DNA of 59,209 nucleotides from Sphingobacteriales bacterium (GCA_016185185.1 JACPOD010000016.1:1-59209); one strand, 5' to 3'. Counted from the stretch's first letter, positions 1 through 9,037 are shown. Program-made: numbers and translations. Notes: generated from the letters alone by a model not told the origin.

Positions 1-775
1 AGGTGTTGAAGGATTGCTTGGGGTAAATTCTGCCACAAGTATTTATCAGCTTACAACGTATCTTCCCAAAAAAGCTGTTGAATCAAAAGACCCAAGAGCT
101 TCCTTACCACAGGGAAGCATTTTACCAGTAGGCACTTTTGCAATTCAGCAGGATTTTGACAATAAATATATCATTACCAATCTTACATTTCTAAAAAGAC
201 AAATCGGGTTGCAGGAAAATGAATTTGGGGCTATTGAAATAAAACTTAAAGAAAGTACAAATGTGGGCAGTGTAAAAGAAACATTGCAAAAGTTATTAGG
301 TAGTACATTTAAAGTAGAAGACCGGTACGAGCAAAATAAAACGTTGTATACTGTAATGCGGGTGGAGAAATGGGTAATTTTCGGAATCCTTTCGCTAATA
401 TTAGTGGTAGCGGCCTTTAATATGATAGGTGCCTTAACGATGCTGGTTTTAGAAAAGAAAAAAGACATACAGGTATTACAGGCAATGGGGGCTGACCGTT
501 CCTTTATCTGGAAAGTATTTTTGAGTGAAGGAGTATTATTGGCAGGGCTGGGTGCTTTTACCGGAATGTTACTGGCCACTATTCTCTGTGTGCTGCAACA
601 AAAATTTCATTTTATACCCCTGCAGGGAGATTCCTTCGTTATCAATTATTATCCTGTAAAAGTATTACCGGCTGATTTATTAATTATCGCCACAACAATT
701 TTCATAGTAGCCATTCTGGCTTCGTGGATACCAGCCAACAAAGCGGCTATGCAGCCTTTTGAGTTAAAAGTATAA
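1..775 (+). CDS. LolC/LolE-type ABC transporter permease, C-terminal part
   Basis: The reading frame is already open at the window edge, so the gene starts upstream; the TTG near position 14 is not the real start. The visible part has a periplasmic domain followed by three hydrophobic helices (about residues 118-145, 167-192 and 218-243 of the visible segment). This is the FtsX/MacB-fold arrangement of permeases that release lipoproteins from the inner membrane (LolCDE type). The loop EKKKDIQVLQAMGAD after the first helix is typical of the family's coupling region to the ATPase. The ATPase partner is not in the window. Family assignment is firm; the exact substrate is inferred. Confidence 0.8.
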   Translation, partial: GVEGLLGVNSATSIYQLTTYLPKKAVESKDPRASLPQGSILPVGTFAIQQDFDNKYIITNLTFLKRQIGLQENEFGAIEIKLKESTNVGSVKETLQKLLGSTFKVEDRYEQNKTLYTVMRVEKWVIFGILSLILVVAAFNMIGALTMLVLEKKKDIQVLQAMGADRSFIWKVFLSEGVLLAGLGAFTGMLLATILCVLQQKFHFIPLQGDSFVINYYPVKVLPADLLIIATTIFIVAILASWIPANKAAMQPFELKV

Positions 776-780
776 TCTCA

Positions 781-807
781 TTAAAAAAGGGTGCAACGGG
801 CATCCTT
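781..807 (-). terminator. Rho-independent terminator of the transketolase gene
   Basis: An 8-bp stem (AAGGGTGC with GCATCCTT, one G-U pair, 4-nt loop) is followed on the minus strand by a run of six T. It lies just past the stop of the leftward transketolase gene and between two convergent genes. Confidence 0.55.
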
Positions 808-829
808 CTGATTATAATTTTCAGTGTGT

Positions 830-1666
830 TTAATAATCTCCCAATGTTTCAGGCAATTGTGCCAGTGCTTTTTGCAATTGTTCATCATTTGGTGCGATAC
901 CGTGCCACTCATGACTGCCTTCCATAAAATCAATGCCCTTACCCATTTCTGTTTTCATAAGAATAAGAATGGGTTTTCCTTTGCCAACAAAAGTTTTTGC
1001 TTTTTCTAATGATGCTACTACTTCATCTACATCATTTCCTTTATCTAAATGCAAAACTTCCCATCCAAAAGATTTGAACTTGGCATCTAAATCACCAAGG
1101 TTCATCACTTTTACAGTGGGTCCATCAATCTGTTGACCATTCCAGTCAACTGTTGCAATTAAATTATCTACCTTATGATGAGCTGCTGCCATGGCTGCTT
1201 CCCAAATTTGTCCTTCTTCTAATTCTCCGTCACCATGTAAGGAGAATACAATATTTTTTTCGCCATTCAATTTTTTGGTAAGTGCTGCACCAATTGCCAC
1301 ACTCATTCCCTGACCTAAAGAACCTGAAGCAATCCGTACTCCCGGCAAATGCTCATGCGTGGCAGGATGACCCTGCAACCTTGTATTCAAACGGCGGAAT
1401 GTCTTCAATTCTTCCACCGGAAAATATCCGCTTCTCGCAAGTGTAGAATAAAATACCGGCGAAATATGTCCGTTAGACAGAATGAATACGTCTTCATTTG
1501 TTGCATCCATATTAAACACTGGATTATGATTCATCACTTTAAAATAAAGTGCTGTAAAATAATCTGTACAGCCGAGTGATCCGCCGGGATGTCCACTTTG
1601 CACACCATGCACCATGCGAACAATATCTCTTCTTATTTGCGTTGCTATATCTTTTAATTCAGCCAT
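830..1666 (-). CDS. tktA: Transketolase, N-terminal (TPP-binding) subunit
   Basis: This 278-residue protein is the N-terminal half of a split transketolase, the thiamine-diphosphate enzyme of the pentose phosphate pathway. It carries the N-terminal SGHPGGSLGCTDY segment (residues 24-37), GxLGQG near residue 117, and the TPP/Mg motif GDGELEEG at 145-152 with the distal Asn at 176. Full-length transketolases are about 650 residues, and here the pyrimidine-binding and C-terminal domains are absent. In many Bacteroidota the C-terminal half is a separate gene next door. Here the downstream side is the unrelated permease on the other strand, so the partner must lie elsewhere. The start is the only ATG giving the usual MAELK-type N-terminus. 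Confidence 0.9.
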   Translation of the reverse strand: MAELKDIATQIRRDIVRMVHGVQSGHPGGSLGCTDYFTALYFKVMNHNPVFNMDATNEDVFILSNGHISPVFYSTLARSGYFPVEELKTFRRLNTRLQGHPATHEHLPGVRIASGSLGQGMSVAIGAALTKKLNGEKNIVFSLHGDGELEEGQIWEAAMAAAHHKVDNLIATVDWNGQQIDGPTVKVMNLGDLDAKFKSFGWEVLHLDKGNDVDEVVASLEKAKTFVGKGKPILILMKTEMGKGIDFMEGSHEWHGIAPNDEQLQKALAQLPETLGDY

Positions 1667-1861
1667 TTTTATAAAATTGCGGCGAAACTAAAGGTTTTTT
1701 TTTTCTGTAAGAGTAAACTTTTTCAACAGTCACGGCGTCTATGTGGAAGAAATGCGGATTTTTTCCCGTAGAAATACGGTTAACTTTACTTTTATTTGTC
1801 ATAAGTTCGCATTGCAGTATTAGAAAAACACCACTATAAACTTTTCAAAAAAGACAACTGC

Positions 1862-2986
1862 ATGGATCACATCTTAATAGGGATTTCAATTGCTTTTATA
1901 GTCACGTTTTATGCTATACCTGTGATCATTCGTGTGGCAGATATCAAAAAATTATATGATGAGCCCGATGAAAGAAAAGTACACACTTCCCCAATCCCTT
2001 CACTAGGAGGATTGGGTATATATGCCGGGTTTTTATTAGCTGTACTCATTGCCGCTCCCGAACAAAGCTCAGAACTGCAATACTATATAGCGGCTTCTTT
2101 TGTCATTTTTTTCCTTGGATTAAAAGATGATATTTTGGTGTTATCACCACTTAAAAAATTTTTGGGTCAGTTATTAGCAGCATTTATTATAATATACAAA
2201 GGCGGCATTGAAATTACCAGCATGCATGGGTTTATGGGGATAAATCAATTGCCTGAATTTTTTAGCCTGGCCCTTTCATACTTTACGGTTATTGTAGTTA
2301 TTAATTCTTTTAATCTTATTGATGGGGTTGATGGCCTGGCTGGCTCATTAGGTTTATTTACTTCTGCAGCTTTCGGTTTGTATTTTTTAAGCAACAATCA
2401 GTTGGCGTTTGCGGTACTCGGGTTTAGTTTAGCGGGTTCCCTTGGGGCTTTTCTTATTTTCAATATTTCCCCCGCAAAAATTTTTATGGGAGATACAGGT
2501 GCTATGCTTATTGGGCTAATCAATGCTATTCTGGTAATAAAATTTATTAATTCCGCTTCTGACCCGGCAGTTGTATTTCCTTTAACCGCCAGTCCGGCAA
2601 TTGGGTTTGCTATTTTAATGGTTCCTTTATTTGATACCCTCAGGGTATTTGGTATAAGAATTTTGTACAGACGTTCTCCATTTAGTCCGGACAGAAACCA
2701 CATACATCATCTTTTACTCGACAGAGGTCTGTCGCATAAAATGGTTACTTTTTGTATCTTATCCGCAAATATTTTATTTGCAGTTACCGCTTATTTTTTT
2801 CGGAATGCAGGTAGCACCTGGCTAATATTTGGCCTGGTAAGTACCGGATTTTCGGTCATATCAGTTCTTTTTTATACCAAGCCAAAAAACAAACTATTCT
2901 CTGCTACAAACGAAGTGGACAAAGAACAGAAAAAAACAAGGGTTATACCTTTTGCTGCTGCCAAAGCTGCTGCTAATGATGAATAA
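1862..2986 (+). CDS. WecA/MraY-family undecaprenyl-phosphate glycosyl-1-phosphate transferase
   Basis: A polytopic membrane enzyme of 374 residues that should load a sugar-1-phosphate onto undecaprenyl phosphate to start surface polysaccharide synthesis. The family motifs are all present: DEPDERKVHTSPIPSLGG after the first helix, the Mg-binding DD pair at residues 89-90, NLIDGVDGLAG at 151-161, FMGDTG at 208-213, and the HIHH motif at 280-283 that separates WecA-like enzymes from MraY. The C-terminal cytoplasmic tail is charged. It is divergent from transketolase across a 195-bp gap and followed closely by frr. The sugar substrate (GlcNAc-1-P or another) cannot be read from the sequence. Confidence 0.88.
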   Translation: MDHILIGISIAFIVTFYAIPVIIRVADIKKLYDEPDERKVHTSPIPSLGGLGIYAGFLLAVLIAAPEQSSELQYYIAASFVIFFLGLKDDILVLSPLKKFLGQLLAAFIIIYKGGIEITSMHGFMGINQLPEFFSLALSYFTVIVVINSFNLIDGVDGLAGSLGLFTSAAFGLYFLSNNQLAFAVLGFSLAGSLGAFLIFNISPAKIFMGDTGAMLIGLINAILVIKFINSASDPAVVFPLTASPAIGFAILMVPLFDTLRVFGIRILYRRSPFSPDRNHIHHLLLDRGLSHKMVTFCILSANILFAVTAYFFRNAGSTWLIFGLVSTGFSVISVLFYTKPKNKLFSATNEVDKEQKKTRVIPFAAAKAAANDE

Positions 2987-3016
2987 GTCTTTTCTTAATT
3001 TTTCCTTTTGATTAAT

Positions 3017-3024
3017 TAGCTTTG
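3017..3024 (+). promoter_or_regulatory. Possible -7 box of frr
   Basis: TAGCTTTG matches the Bacteroidota -7 consensus TAnnTTTG and is followed by GCAGCG, about 20 nt before the frr start. No TTTG -33 element is seen at the right spacing, so this is only suggestive. Confidence 0.35.
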
Positions 3025-3043
3025 CAGCGCAAAATTTTATTTT

Positions 3044-3604
3044 ATGGCAGATATCTCCGCAATTTTGACTGAGACAACAGACCACATGCAGAAGGCGATT
3101 GCTCATCTGGAAACTGAACTGACTAAAATCAGAGCTGGCCGTGCCACACCTCAAATGCTGGACGGTTTAGTAGTAGATTATTATGGAACGCCTACTCCCA
3201 TAAACCAAATTGGAAATATTACGGTACTGGATGCAAGAACCATTAGCATTCAACCTTGGGAAAAAAATATGTTACAGCCAATTGAGCGTTCTATTATTGC
3301 AGCTAATATTGGTATAACACCACAAAATGATGGAGTTCAAATCCGGTTATTTCTTCCTCCATTAACCGAAGAAAGAAGAAAAGAACTGGTGAAAAAAGTA
3401 AATGCTGAAGGGGAACATTCAAAAGTTGCGATCCGTAATATTCGCAGAGATTCGATTGAAAAGATTAAAAAATTGCAGAAAGATGGCTTAAGTGAAGATG
3501 CAGCCAAAGACAGTGAAAAAGACATACAGGAAATTACTGATAAATATATTGCACAAATTGAGAAACATCTTCAGGCCAAGGATAAAGAAATAATGTCTGT
3601 ATAA
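3044..3604 (+). CDS. frr: Ribosome recycling factor
   Basis: The 186-residue product has the normal length of RRF, which with EF-G splits post-termination ribosomes. The N-terminal helix contains the family stretch ELTKIRAGRATPQMLDGL (residues 27-44), followed by the VDYYGTPTPINQ and ISIQPWEK segments of domain II. The C-terminal three-helix-bundle segment VRIFLPPLTEERRKEL-like is present as IRLFLPPLTEERRKELVKK. The start ATG follows an A/T-rich leader without a Shine-Dalgarno site. A strong terminator lies directly downstream. Nothing is unusual. Confidence 0.97.
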   Translation: MADISAILTETTDHMQKAIAHLETELTKIRAGRATPQMLDGLVVDYYGTPTPINQIGNITVLDARTISIQPWEKNMLQPIERSIIAANIGITPQNDGVQIRLFLPPLTEERRKELVKKVNAEGEHSKVAIRNIRRDSIEKIKKLQKDGLSEDAAKDSEKDIQEITDKYIAQIEKHLQAKDKEIMSV

Positions 3605-3619
3605 ATGACTATTGTATAA

Positions 3620-3648
3620 AAAACCCGTTTAATTGTAAACGGGTTTTT
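3620..3648. terminator. Bidirectional terminator between frr and the EamA gene
   Basis: A perfect 10-bp stem (AACCCGTTTA with TAAACGGGTT, loop ATTG) is flanked by an A-run on the left and a T-run on the right. It works for both convergent genes, and the T-run runs into the stop codon of the EamA gene. Confidence 0.9.
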
Positions 3649-4532
3649 TATTGGCGGTTTGCTACATAAACACCAAATAAAATAATTGCCAGGCATCCGG
3701 TTTGTACCAATGTCACCTCTTCTCCGGCAAGTAAACCCCAACCAATAGCTACAAATGGAATTCCATATGTGACCAACGAGGAAAAGAGTCCGCTGGTACG
3801 CTTAACAAGAATATAAAAAATGATGGAAGCAAATGCGGTTCCAAAGATGCCCAATATGCCTGAGCAGATAGTTGAAAATAAATATTCATTTTGCAAAAGA
3901 GGTAACTTAAAATAATCTGTAAAAAATAATATAGCTAATGAAACTGGTATAATAGCTGTAAACCCTATGGCTGCAATTTGCAATGAACTTATCCCTTTTA
4001 AAAAACGCTGAACAGTATTTACATTAATACCATATAACATAGTAGCCAGTAAAACAAAAAAAGCATAACCAATATATCCAATATCAGAATATCCGTGGGA
4101 AAGAAATAAAAGCACACTCCCAATTAAGCCAATAACAACACCCGTTACTTTTTGAGCACTGGCTTTTATATTATAAAATAACGAACCCATTATAATAACA
4201 AATAATGGAGTTAGTGCATTTAATGTTCCGGCAAGGGCACTGTTAATTTTTGTTTCTGCAATACAAAAAAGAAATGCCGGAAAAAAACTGCCGCAAAAAG
4301 CAGAAACCAGGATTAACCCAAACGTTTTTTTGGTTATTCTTTGTAAATCCCTAAATGCAAATGGTAAAAGGATAAGACCGGCAGAAAGCATTCTTAAGGC
4401 AGCAACCTGGTAAGCATTTAATGTAGGATGCCCCGCTCCGTTAAACATTCCCCGCTTCATTAAAATAAATGAGCTGCCCCAAATGAGGCAAAGCCCAATA
4501 AATATTACCCAGTCCAAAAGCTTACCTTTCAT
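3648..4532 (-). CDS. EamA/DMT-family transporter
   Basis: A 294-residue integral membrane protein with about ten hydrophobic helices arranged as two EamA repeats. The N-terminal repeat shows the typical GLCLIWGSSFILMKRG start, and the second begins near YGINVNTVQRFL. Members export metabolites or amino acids; the substrate here is unknown. The stop codon overlaps the terminator shared with frr. The gene is divergent from mscL, with about 160 bp of promoter space between. Confidence 0.85.
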   Translation of the reverse strand: MKGKLLDWVIFIGLCLIWGSSFILMKRGMFNGAGHPTLNAYQVAALRMLSAGLILLPFAFRDLQRITKKTFGLILVSAFCGSFFPAFLFCIAETKINSALAGTLNALTPLFVIIMGSLFYNIKASAQKVTGVVIGLIGSVLLFLSHGYSDIGYIGYAFFVLLATMLYGINVNTVQRFLKGISSLQIAAIGFTAIIPVSLAILFFTDYFKLPLLQNEYLFSTICSGILGIFGTAFASIIFYILVKRTSGLFSSLVTYGIPFVAIGWGLLAGEEVTLVQTGCLAIILFGVYVANRQ

Positions 4533-4691
4533 TAAAATATTTTGGCAAAGTTGGGGAAATGAGAACAGAGGAATAAAAAACTTAATGCATCGTTTTATTG
4601 TTATTAGTATTATTTCCTATATTTATCCGCACTTATCCTTCCGGTTCGTAAAAACCACAATTTCTATTTCTCAACCTAAAACCAATTTATT

Positions 4692-5111
4692 ATGGGTATG
4701 CTCAAAGAATTTAAAGAGTTTGCCATGAAAGGCAGTCTCGTAGACATTGCTGTAGCTTTTGTAATGGGTGCAGCTTTCGGTAAAGTTATTACGGCCTTTA
4801 CTGAAGGCATAGTAGCGCCGCTAATTACGTTAATCACCGGTGGTGCAAATTTTAACAACAAAGTTTGGGTACTCAAAGAAAGTACTGAAGTTAAAGACGC
4901 AGCCGGCAAAGTACTTTCGGGCGATCCTGCTGTAAATATTCAGTGGGGTACTTTTGTTACCAACATTATTGATTTTATTATTGTGGCTTTTGTAATGTTT
5001 CTTGTTATTAAAGCTATTAATAAAATGAAAAAAGAGGCCCCCCCGGCTCCGGCTGAACCTTCTTCAACTGATAAACTGTTGATGGAAATCAGAGATTCAT
5101 TAAAAAAATAA
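4692..5111 (+). CDS. mscL: Large-conductance mechanosensitive channel
   Basis: A 139-residue protein with the MscL plan: an amphipathic N-terminal helix (MGMLKEFKEFAMKGSLVDIA), TM1 with the glycine-rich pore stretch AFVMGAAFGKVITAF, a periplasmic loop, TM2 (about residues 92-112) and a charged cytoplasmic C-terminal helix after a Pro/Ala-rich linker. The channel opens under membrane tension to release solutes on hypo-osmotic shock. It is a single-gene unit closed by a strong terminator. Confidence 0.95.
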   Translation: MGMLKEFKEFAMKGSLVDIAVAFVMGAAFGKVITAFTEGIVAPLITLITGGANFNNKVWVLKESTEVKDAAGKVLSGDPAVNIQWGTFVTNIIDFIIVAFVMFLVIKAINKMKKEAPPAPAEPSSTDKLLMEIRDSLKK

Positions 5112-5124
5112 ATTCTTTATTCAT

Positions 5125-5156
5125 AAAAAGACATCCCGGTTCGGGATGTCTTTTTT
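5125..5156 (+). terminator. Terminator after mscL
   Basis: An 8-bp GC-containing stem (GACATCCC with GGGATGTC, loop GGTTC with a closing C-G pair possible) is followed by six T, 15 nt after the mscL stop. Confidence 0.9.
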
Positions 5157-5172
5157 ATTAATATAACAAACC

Positions 5173-6111
5173 ATGAAAAAAACTATTCTGCTTTATTTTC
5201 TAACTGCATTTTGTTTCATTGCAAATGCCCAGGATGCAACTGTAAAATCGCTGAAAGAAGCATCAGAAAAAGCAATTAAAAAAGATGTGGCTGATACCGT
5301 GGAAAAAAAATGGAAGAAAGGAGGAATGTTTAATTTAAATGTAAACCAGGGTGCTTTGAGCAATTGGGCTGCTGGTGGAGAAAAAACATCACTAGCTATT
5401 ACATCCTTCCTTAACTTGTATGCTTTTTACAAACAAGGTAAACATGCCTGGGATAATAATCTTGATCTCGCTTATGGCTTTGTTAATACTACCAGCCTGG
5501 GTCAGCGTAAAGCTGACGACCGCATTGATTTACTTTCAAAATATGGGTATGCCATTGCTCCAAAATGGTATCTCAGCGGATTATTTAATTTGCGGACACA
5601 ATTCACCGATGGGTTTTCTTATCCGGCAGATCTGCCAAAAGTAAAAACATCAACTTTTTTTGCACCGGCATACCTTTTATTATCACTGGGTATGGACTAC
5701 AAACCAAATGATAATTTTTCCTTATTCTTATCTCCCGCCACCTCCCGTTGGGTTATAGTGAGGGACCCAGTACTATCTGCCGAAGGTGCTTATGGGGTTA
5801 CTCCGGGAAAAAAGTTTAAAAACGAAATTGGAGCATATGTATCTGCCAACTATTTTAAAACTATCAGTACATCGGCCACTTACAAAACAAAACTTGATTT
5901 ATTTTCTAACTATAAAAGCAACCCGCAAAATATTGATGTTTTCTGGACGAATATCCTGGCAGTTAAAGTCACTAAATTTATAAATATGAATCTTAGTTTG
6001 GATATTATTTATGATGACGATGTGAATACTGTTAAAGATAATGGTACCAGTGGCGGCCCTAAACCACAGATCAAAGAATTGATGGGTATTGGATTTGCTT
6101 ATAAATTCTGA
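5173..6111 (+). CDS. DUF3078 family secreted protein (probable outer-membrane barrel)
   Basis: The 312-residue product begins with a clear signal peptide (MKKTILLYFLTAFCFIANAQ, cleavage after residue 19 or 20). The mature part has the DUF3078 hallmark NVNQGALSNWAAGGE (about residues 55-69), then WDNNLDLAYGFVN and alternating amphipathic strands ending in an aromatic-terminated strand (GIGFAYKF), as in outer-membrane beta-barrels. DUF3078 proteins are widespread in Bacteroidota and have no assigned function. The gene stands alone between two terminated units. Confidence 0.8.
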   Translation: MKKTILLYFLTAFCFIANAQDATVKSLKEASEKAIKKDVADTVEKKWKKGGMFNLNVNQGALSNWAAGGEKTSLAITSFLNLYAFYKQGKHAWDNNLDLAYGFVNTTSLGQRKADDRIDLLSKYGYAIAPKWYLSGLFNLRTQFTDGFSYPADLPKVKTSTFFAPAYLLLSLGMDYKPNDNFSLFLSPATSRWVIVRDPVLSAEGAYGVTPGKKFKNEIGAYVSANYFKTISTSATYKTKLDLFSNYKSNPQNIDVFWTNILAVKVTKFINMNLSLDIIYDDDVNTVKDNGTSGGPKPQIKELMGIGFAYKF

Positions 6112-6143
6112 ACAAACCGTTTCATTTTGTGAAAAAATAGAAC

Positions 6144-6200
6144 CTGTTTTCAAATAGCCAAACCCTAAATTTGCATATTCCCAATCGAAACGAGATTGGG
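6144..6200 (+). promoter_or_regulatory. Probable scpA promoter and 5'-leader hairpin
   Basis: TAAATTTG at 6166-6173 fits the Bacteroidota -7 consensus, with a T-rich -33-like stretch (GTTTTC) about 20 nt upstream. The leader then contains a 7-bp inverted repeat (CCCAATC at 6180, GATTGGG ending at 6200), which would form a hairpin about 20 nt before the ATG. Its role is unknown. Confidence 0.4.
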
Positions 6201-6219
6201 AATCTTCTTTACAGTAAAA

Positions 6220-7008
6220 ATGAACCGTGTGAATACCGCTACTTACCAGATAAAATTATCACAATTTGAAGGTCCGTTTGATCTTCTGCTTTTCTTTATT
6301 GAAAGAGACGAGTTAGATATATACGATATACCTATTACCGGTATCATTAATGATTTTTTAACCTTTATACACGGTGCCGAAAAATTGAATATTGAGCTCT
6401 CCAGCGAGTTTATTTTATTTATTTCCACCCTTATGCGGATAAAAGCCAAGATGCTTTTACCCCGAAAAGAGCTGGATGCACTTGGTAACGAAATAGACCC
6501 GAGACAAGAATTAATTGATAAAATTCTTGAGTACAAAAGATATAAAGAAGCCTCACTCCAGATGGCCGAAATGGAAGCCAGAAGAATGCAAATGCTGCGC
6601 CGTGGAAATATTCAAAACGAACTGGCACATGTTGGCGAAGAAACAGGTGAAGGAACCGAAATACAATCCATTACGCTTTTCAAACTAATGAAAACTTTTG
6701 AAAGGGTAATGAAGCGGATGCAGGAACGCAATAACAAACCGGTTCATACAGTTGTACAGTATAATTATACCATGGAGGGCAGTCGTGATTATATGCTGGA
6801 TACTGTACGAAATGAAAAAACCATGGCCTTTGACAAAATATTTGATATATGTGAAAACAGAATTCATGCCATCTTCCTGTTCCTGTCGTTACTTGAATTG
6901 TCACAACAAAGGTTTATGACGATACTTACAGGTGAGGGAAGAAATAATTTTATTGTGGAGTGGAATGAAAACAGGGAGGAAGAAGTAGTGGCGGAATTAA
7001 ATGCATGA
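6220..7008 (+). CDS. scpA: Segregation and condensation protein A
   Basis: ScpA is the kleisin that bridges SMC heads and ScpB in the bacterial condensin. The 263-residue product shows the N-terminal ScpA signature KLSQFEGPFDLLLFFIER, the DELDIYDIPI segment, and a C-terminal winged-helix kleisin region (FLFLSLLELSQQRFM). I chose the ATG at 6220 rather than the in-frame TTG at 6196. The ATG gives the normal N-terminal spacing, and the TTG lies inside the leader hairpin. A terminator follows 20 nt after the stop. Confidence 0.93.
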   Translation: MNRVNTATYQIKLSQFEGPFDLLLFFIERDELDIYDIPITGIINDFLTFIHGAEKLNIELSSEFILFISTLMRIKAKMLLPRKELDALGNEIDPRQELIDKILEYKRYKEASLQMAEMEARRMQMLRRGNIQNELAHVGEETGEGTEIQSITLFKLMKTFERVMKRMQERNNKPVHTVVQYNYTMEGSRDYMLDTVRNEKTMAFDKIFDICENRIHAIFLFLSLLELSQQRFMTILTGEGRNNFIVEWNENREEEVVAELNA

Positions 7009-7027
7009 TAATTGATGAACAATAAAA

Positions 7028-7057
7028 ATAAACCCCGCCAATGGCGGGGTTTATTTT
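7028..7057. terminator. Terminator between scpA and the convergent small gene
   Basis: A perfect 10-bp stem (AAACCCCGCC with GGCGGGGTTT, loop AAT) is flanked by A-rich and T-rich runs, so it can serve both directions. Confidence 0.9.
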
Positions 7058-7071
7058 TATAAGTTGCTTTA

Positions 7072-7368
7072 TTATGCTGCAGAATTTTTCTTTTTAGCTT
7101 CTTCCCGCATCATTTCTACTGTTTTTCGTTCATTTTCCAACTGATCAATTTTTTTACGGAGTTCGCTATTTTCCTGTTGTGCACTTAGCAGATGTTCATT
7201 AAACATTTGTAACTCATTCCCCATTTCTTTACTGCTTTTCCGTAATTTATTAATAGTATACTGCCGGAAAAACAAGGAAATAGCAAATGGGAAAAATGCT
7301 ATAAAAAACACCTCGACAAGGGATAAAGATAATTGCATATTGTTCTCAATAAAATTAAGATGAAACAT
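7072..7368 (-). CDS. Small membrane-anchored coiled-coil protein, function unknown
   Basis: A 98-residue protein with one N-terminal hydrophobic helix (about residues 14-34, LSLVEVFFIAFFPFAISLFF) followed by a highly charged heptad-like region (residues 45-90) predicted to be coiled coil. A second ATG at residue 11 (MQLSLSLVEV) may be the real start. It lies between scpA and glyS, and I recognise no family. It resembles small cytoplasmic-facing scaffolds in architecture only. Confidence 0.55.
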   Translation of the reverse strand: MFHLNFIENNMQLSLSLVEVFFIAFFPFAISLFFRQYTINKLRKSSKEMGNELQMFNEHLLSAQQENSELRKKIDQLENERKTVEMMREEAKKKNSAA

Positions 7369-7451
7369 AAATGTTTTTTATAAGGTACGTGATTAATATA
7401 CGCTTCAAATCTATAACCCAATCACAAAAATACCATAAAAACCCAAAAAAC

Positions 7452-8924
7452 CTACTTTATTTTATTCATAATCAGACTCCGAATTTCGGCCAAAGGAATC
7501 CGCTCCTGGGTCATGGTGTCCCTGTAGCGGACAGTAACCGTATTGTCTTCTTTGGTCTGATGATCAATAGTTACGCAAAAAGGTGTACCCAAAGCATCCA
7601 TCCGGCGGTAGCGTTTACCAATGGTATCTTTCTCCTCATAAAAACAATAGAAATCATCTCTGCACTCTTTCATTAACTCACGGGCTATTTCTGGTAAACC
7701 ATCTTTCTTTAATAATGGTAATACCGCCAGTTTTATTGGGGCTACCCTTGCCGGGATTTTTAATACCACCCGGCTGTCTTCTTTGCCATCTTCTTTGGTC
7801 CATTTTTCTTCTGCATAGGAATGAGAAAGCACTAATAAAAACATCCTGTCTAAACCTATAGAAGTTTCAATTACATACGGAACGTAATTACCAATTGGTT
7901 TTCCATCTTCATTCAAATCATTATCGAAGTACTGCATTTTTTTACCGCTGTACTTCTGGTGGTTGCCCAAATCAAAATCAGTACGGCTGTGAATACCTTC
8001 CACTTCTTTCCAGCCAATCGGGAATTCGTATTCAATGTCCACTGCCGCATCAGCATAGTGAGCTAATTTAACATGGTCGTGAAAACGATATTTAGCAGCC
8101 GGAATACCCAATGCCTGGTGCCACTTCATTCTTTCTGCTTTCCAGAACTCATACCATTGTTTTTGTGAACCAGGTCGAATAAAGAACTGCATCTCCATCT
8201 GCTCAAATTCCCGCATACGGAAGATGAACTGGCGGGCCACAATTTCATTACGAAATGCTTTTCCTACCTGTGCAATACCGAAGGGAATTTTCATCCTCGC
8301 AGTTTTTTGCACATTGAGAAAGTTTACGAATATTCCCTGTGCTGTTTCCGGACGCAGGTATATTTTATTGTCTTCATCGTCTGTAGAAACAGTGGAACCA
8401 AATTCAGTAGAGAACATCAGGTTGAACTGGCGAACATCTGTCCAGTTACAAGTATCGCTAACTGAACAAGTCATTTTATTATCTTCAATCAATTGCTTTA
8501 AACCGGCAAAATCTTCTTTCGCCAATAAAGCATCCATGGCCGCAATTAAATCATCTGCTTCTTTTTCTTTTCCGGCTTCTTTTAATTTCTCAGCATGTGC
8601 TTCTATTAAATGGTCAACACGATAACGTTTTTTGCTATCCTTGTTATCAATCATCGGGTCGCTGAAATTATCAACGTGACCGGAAGCTTTCCAGGTGGTT
8701 GGATGCATAAAAATGGCAGCATCAATACCCACAATATTATCATGCATACGGGTCATTTCATTCCACCAGTATTCACGGATGTTCTTTTTTAATTCTACAC
8801 CCCACGGACCATAATCGTACACCGCACTCAAACCATCATATATTTCGCTGGATGGAAATACAAAACCATATTCTTTAGCATGCGAAATAATCGCCTGGAA
8901 AATAGTATTATCAACTGTTGCCAT
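7452..8924 (-). CDS. glyS: Glycyl-tRNA synthetase, single-chain (alpha2) type
   Basis: A class II synthetase of 490 residues that charges tRNA-Gly. It is the eukaryote/archaea-like homodimeric form usual in Bacteroidota, not the alpha/beta form. Visible are KRRGFVFPSSEIYDG-like start (HAKEYGFVFPSSEIYDG), YDYGPWGVELK, the class II motif 2 region FRNEI-V-RQFIFRMREFEQME, and motif 3 in VIETSIGLDRMFL (GLDR). The C-terminal anticodon-binding domain begins near RVAPIKLAVLPL. The internal ATG at 8924 (MATVDNTIFQ) is preferred over the upstream one at 8954, which adds an atypical ten-residue extension. Confidence 0.95.
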   Translation of the reverse strand: MATVDNTIFQAIISHAKEYGFVFPSSEIYDGLSAVYDYGPWGVELKKNIREYWWNEMTRMHDNIVGIDAAIFMHPTTWKASGHVDNFSDPMIDNKDSKKRYRVDHLIEAHAEKLKEAGKEKEADDLIAAMDALLAKEDFAGLKQLIEDNKMTCSVSDTCNWTDVRQFNLMFSTEFGSTVSTDDEDNKIYLRPETAQGIFVNFLNVQKTARMKIPFGIAQVGKAFRNEIVARQFIFRMREFEQMEMQFFIRPGSQKQWYEFWKAERMKWHQALGIPAAKYRFHDHVKLAHYADAAVDIEYEFPIGWKEVEGIHSRTDFDLGNHQKYSGKKMQYFDNDLNEDGKPIGNYVPYVIETSIGLDRMFLLVLSHSYAEEKWTKEDGKEDSRVVLKIPARVAPIKLAVLPLLKKDGLPEIARELMKECRDDFYCFYEEKDTIGKRYRRMDALGTPFCVTIDHQTKEDNTVTVRYRDTMTQERIPLAEIRSLIMNKIK

Positions 8925-8990
8925 AATGGCCGCAAAGATAGCCAGATTGTCCATTTATGGAAATAATGCCGGCGATAGTTTATCCTTTTC

Positions 8991-8998
8991 TATATTTG
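8991..8998 (+). promoter_or_regulatory. Possible -7 box of the aminopeptidase gene
   Basis: TATATTTG matches TAnnTTTG exactly, 40 nt upstream of the ATG at 9038. No clear -33 box was seen. Confidence 0.35.
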
Positions 8999-9037
8999 AA
9001 AAGATTGTGTTGAACCAACCATCTTAATTATCGAACC

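Noticed and set aside
145-579. Leftward open frame opposite the permease gene
   Set aside because: It is antisense to a well-supported gene and low in complexity. Similar antisense frames over glyS, nifJ and the nuo genes were dropped for the same reason.
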